Shown here: in pieces, positions 13,272 through 14,604 of the stretch
How the letters are laid out: each line of letters begins with the position of its first letter
How positions within the stretch are numbered: position 1 is the first letter of the stretch
Source: an uncultured Clostridia bacterium
Lineage (GTDB): Bacteria; Bacillota; Clostridia; TANB77; CAG-508
Assembly: GCA_934183045.1 (NCBI GenBank)
Contig: CAKPRW010000037.1
Location: 1 to 14,604, forward strand
Reading direction: 5' to 3'
Length of the DNA stretch: 14,604 nt
Made by a program: the position numbers and the translations under genes
The notes under the pieces: model-generated
The model's input: the letters and a program-made list of their open reading frames with translations, nothing else
Databases searched by the model: none
What the model was told of the DNA's origin: nothing

Positions 13272-14604
13272 ATGGAAAGTAAATATTTAAATGAAGCTAT
13301 AATTGGAAATGATAAGATGTTAGCTACTTTTACTGGAAAGGGTGAGTTGCAAAGGTTGTATTTCCCAAGTAGGGATAGTAGGCAATATGTTAATTTTTGG
13401 CATACAGGTGTTAAGATTAACGATTCTGATTTGATTTATTTGCATGATGATATTAATAATGTTTATAAGCAATATTATGATACTGATACAAATATTTTGA
13501 ATACTGAGATTACAAATACGTATTTTAATTTAAAAGTGTTGCAAACAGATTATTTTCTTATTAAAGAAAATGTTTTGGTAAGGAGATATGTATTTTTTAA
13601 CGAAGCAAAAATAGACTTGAATACTAATTTTTATATTCATTCTGAACTTTTGTCTGATACTAATAACTTTGTTAGTTGTAGGATTTTAGATAATGGAATG
13701 ATGCAATATGCACATGATTTTGTTGTTTCTACATTTGCAAAAGGTAGTAAAATAGCTAGTCATCAAATTAATGGTAGTAAAGACACAATAAAAAGAGGAG
13801 AGATTTACGATAAAGATTATATTGGAATGTCAAATGATTCAAGTATTTGCTATGAAATAGGAAATATAAAACCTGGCGAAAAGAAAACTTTGGAAATTTG
13901 TATCTTAGTGGATGAAAATAAAAATATATCTCAAATTGAAAATGAAGTAGAAAGAATAAAAAAGATTGATTTAGCAAAGGAATATAATAACGCAAAAGTA
14001 TATTGGAGAAAATATGTAAAAGATCATAATGGATTGAATTTGAAAGATAGCAAAAATAGTTATGAAGAAAAAATATATGAAATTTATAAAAGAAGTATAT
14101 TATTATTTCCGTTATTACAAAATTCGGAAACAGGAGGGATAATTGCTTCTCCAGAGGTTGATGAAAACTTTACTAATTGTGGAAGATATGCTTATTGTTG
14201 GACAAGAGATGCTGTATTTATTACAAAGGCATTAGATATATTAAAAATGGAAAAAGAAACTGAAAAATTTTATAAAGTATTTTGTAAAAAGACACAAAGT
14301 AAAAATGGAATGTGGGAACAAAGATTTTTTACAGATGGAAAATTAGCCCCATGCTGGGGATATCAAATTGATGAAACAGCAAGTGTTGTATATGGTGTTT
14401 ATGAACATTATAAATATACACAATCAGAGAAGTTTCTAAAAGACAATTTACAAATGTGTGAAAAGGCGGTAGATTTTCTAAAGAGATATGTTGAAGATTG
14501 GCTAAATATAGATGCTAAAGAAGAAAGAGACAAAGATATTGTTAAAGAAGAAATCGAAAAAACTATGCAAAAAAAAGGTGAGCATAAATATCATGTTAGT
14601 TATG
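13272..14604 (+). CDS. GH15 glucoamylase-family glycoside hydrolase, 3'-truncated by the window edge
   Basis: The frame is open from ATG 13272 (AGGAGA at 13261-13266, five bases upstream) to the window end, giving 444 visible residues. The N-terminal part (to about residue 270) is beta-rich sequence typical of the super-sandwich domain in bacterial GH15 proteins. The (alpha/alpha)6 catalytic part begins near 275 and shows GRYAYCWTRDA (304-314, Trp310, Arg312, Asp313) and GYQIDETAS (363-371), where Glu368 is at the expected catalytic-acid position; the second catalytic glutamate lies beyond the edge. No signal peptide is present, so the enzyme is probably cytoplasmic and acts on alpha-glucans, maltooligosaccharides or a related glucoside. 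The exact substrate cannot be read from the sequence. Codon use in its first third is distinctly T/G-ending, unlike the genes before it. Confidence 0.88.
   Translation, partial: MESKYLNEAIIGNDKMLATFTGKGELQRLYFPSRDSRQYVNFWHTGVKINDSDLIYLHDDINNVYKQYYDTDTNILNTEITNTYFNLKVLQTDYFLIKENVLVRRYVFFNEAKIDLNTNFYIHSELLSDTNNFVSCRILDNGMMQYAHDFVVSTFAKGSKIASHQINGSKDTIKRGEIYDKDYIGMSNDSSICYEIGNIKPGEKKTLEICILVDENKNISQIENEVERIKKIDLAKEYNNAKVYWRKYVKDHNGLNLKDSKNSYEEKIYEIYKRSILLFPLLQNSETGGIIASPEVDENFTNCGRYAYCWTRDAVFITKALDILKMEKETEKFYKVFCKKTQSKNGMWEQRFFTDGKLAPCWGYQIDETASVVYGVYEHYKYTQSEKFLKDNLQMCEKAVDFLKRYVEDWLNIDAKEERDKDIVKEEIEKTMQKKGEHKYHVSY

Noticed and set aside
13768..13995. Minus-strand open frame inside the GH15 gene
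   Set aside because: Phe/Leu/Tyr-rich antisense reading, without a ribosome site; the + strand frame has clear GH15 motifs.

Overview
The window is very AT-rich, all of its genes lie on the + strand, AGA is the dominant arginine codon, and Shine-Dalgarno sites are strong and purine-rich. Gene content (endonuclease-type mutL next to miaA, sepF with divIVA, rsmD, an FtsK/SpoIIIE translocase, a beta-CASP RNase-like protein, a GH15 enzyme) points to a low-GC Firmicute, most likely an uncultured Clostridia-type gut anaerobe. That placement is an inference from gene content and base composition.

Layout. (1) 2-4895 is a tightly spaced cluster: the 3' part of mutL (its start lies off the left edge), a small four-helix membrane protein, miaA, and a single-pass HlyD-like protein that starts at TTG. 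(2) 4896-6020 is a compact cell-division unit: a sigma-A-like promoter, sepF, divIVA and a clear intrinsic terminator. (3) 6021-7371 holds a 5' region with two inverted repeats, a good promoter, rsmD, a 167-residue coiled-coil protein and a second clear terminator. (4) 7372-9852 is a DNA translocase gene of the FtsK/SpoIIIE family whose reading frame is broken by one extra base at about 9666, so the C-terminal gamma domain lies in the +1 frame. (5) 9955-13192 is a translationally coupled pair: an unrecognised 527-residue cytoplasmic protein (TTG start) and a metallo-beta-lactamase/beta-CASP nuclease-family protein. (6) 13192-13245 is a GC-rich double hairpin, followed by a GH15 glucoamylase-family gene that runs off the right edge.

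Most of the window is housekeeping: mismatch repair, tRNA and rRNA modification, septum assembly, chromosome translocation and RNA processing. No CRISPR array, tRNA, rRNA, insertion sequence or phage gene was seen. The points most worth a second look are the ftsK frameshift, which sits at the only in-frame CGG codon in the window; the GC-rich double hairpin at a sharp change in base usage; the uncharacterised protein coupled to the beta-CASP nuclease; and the unusually long charged linker in MutL.
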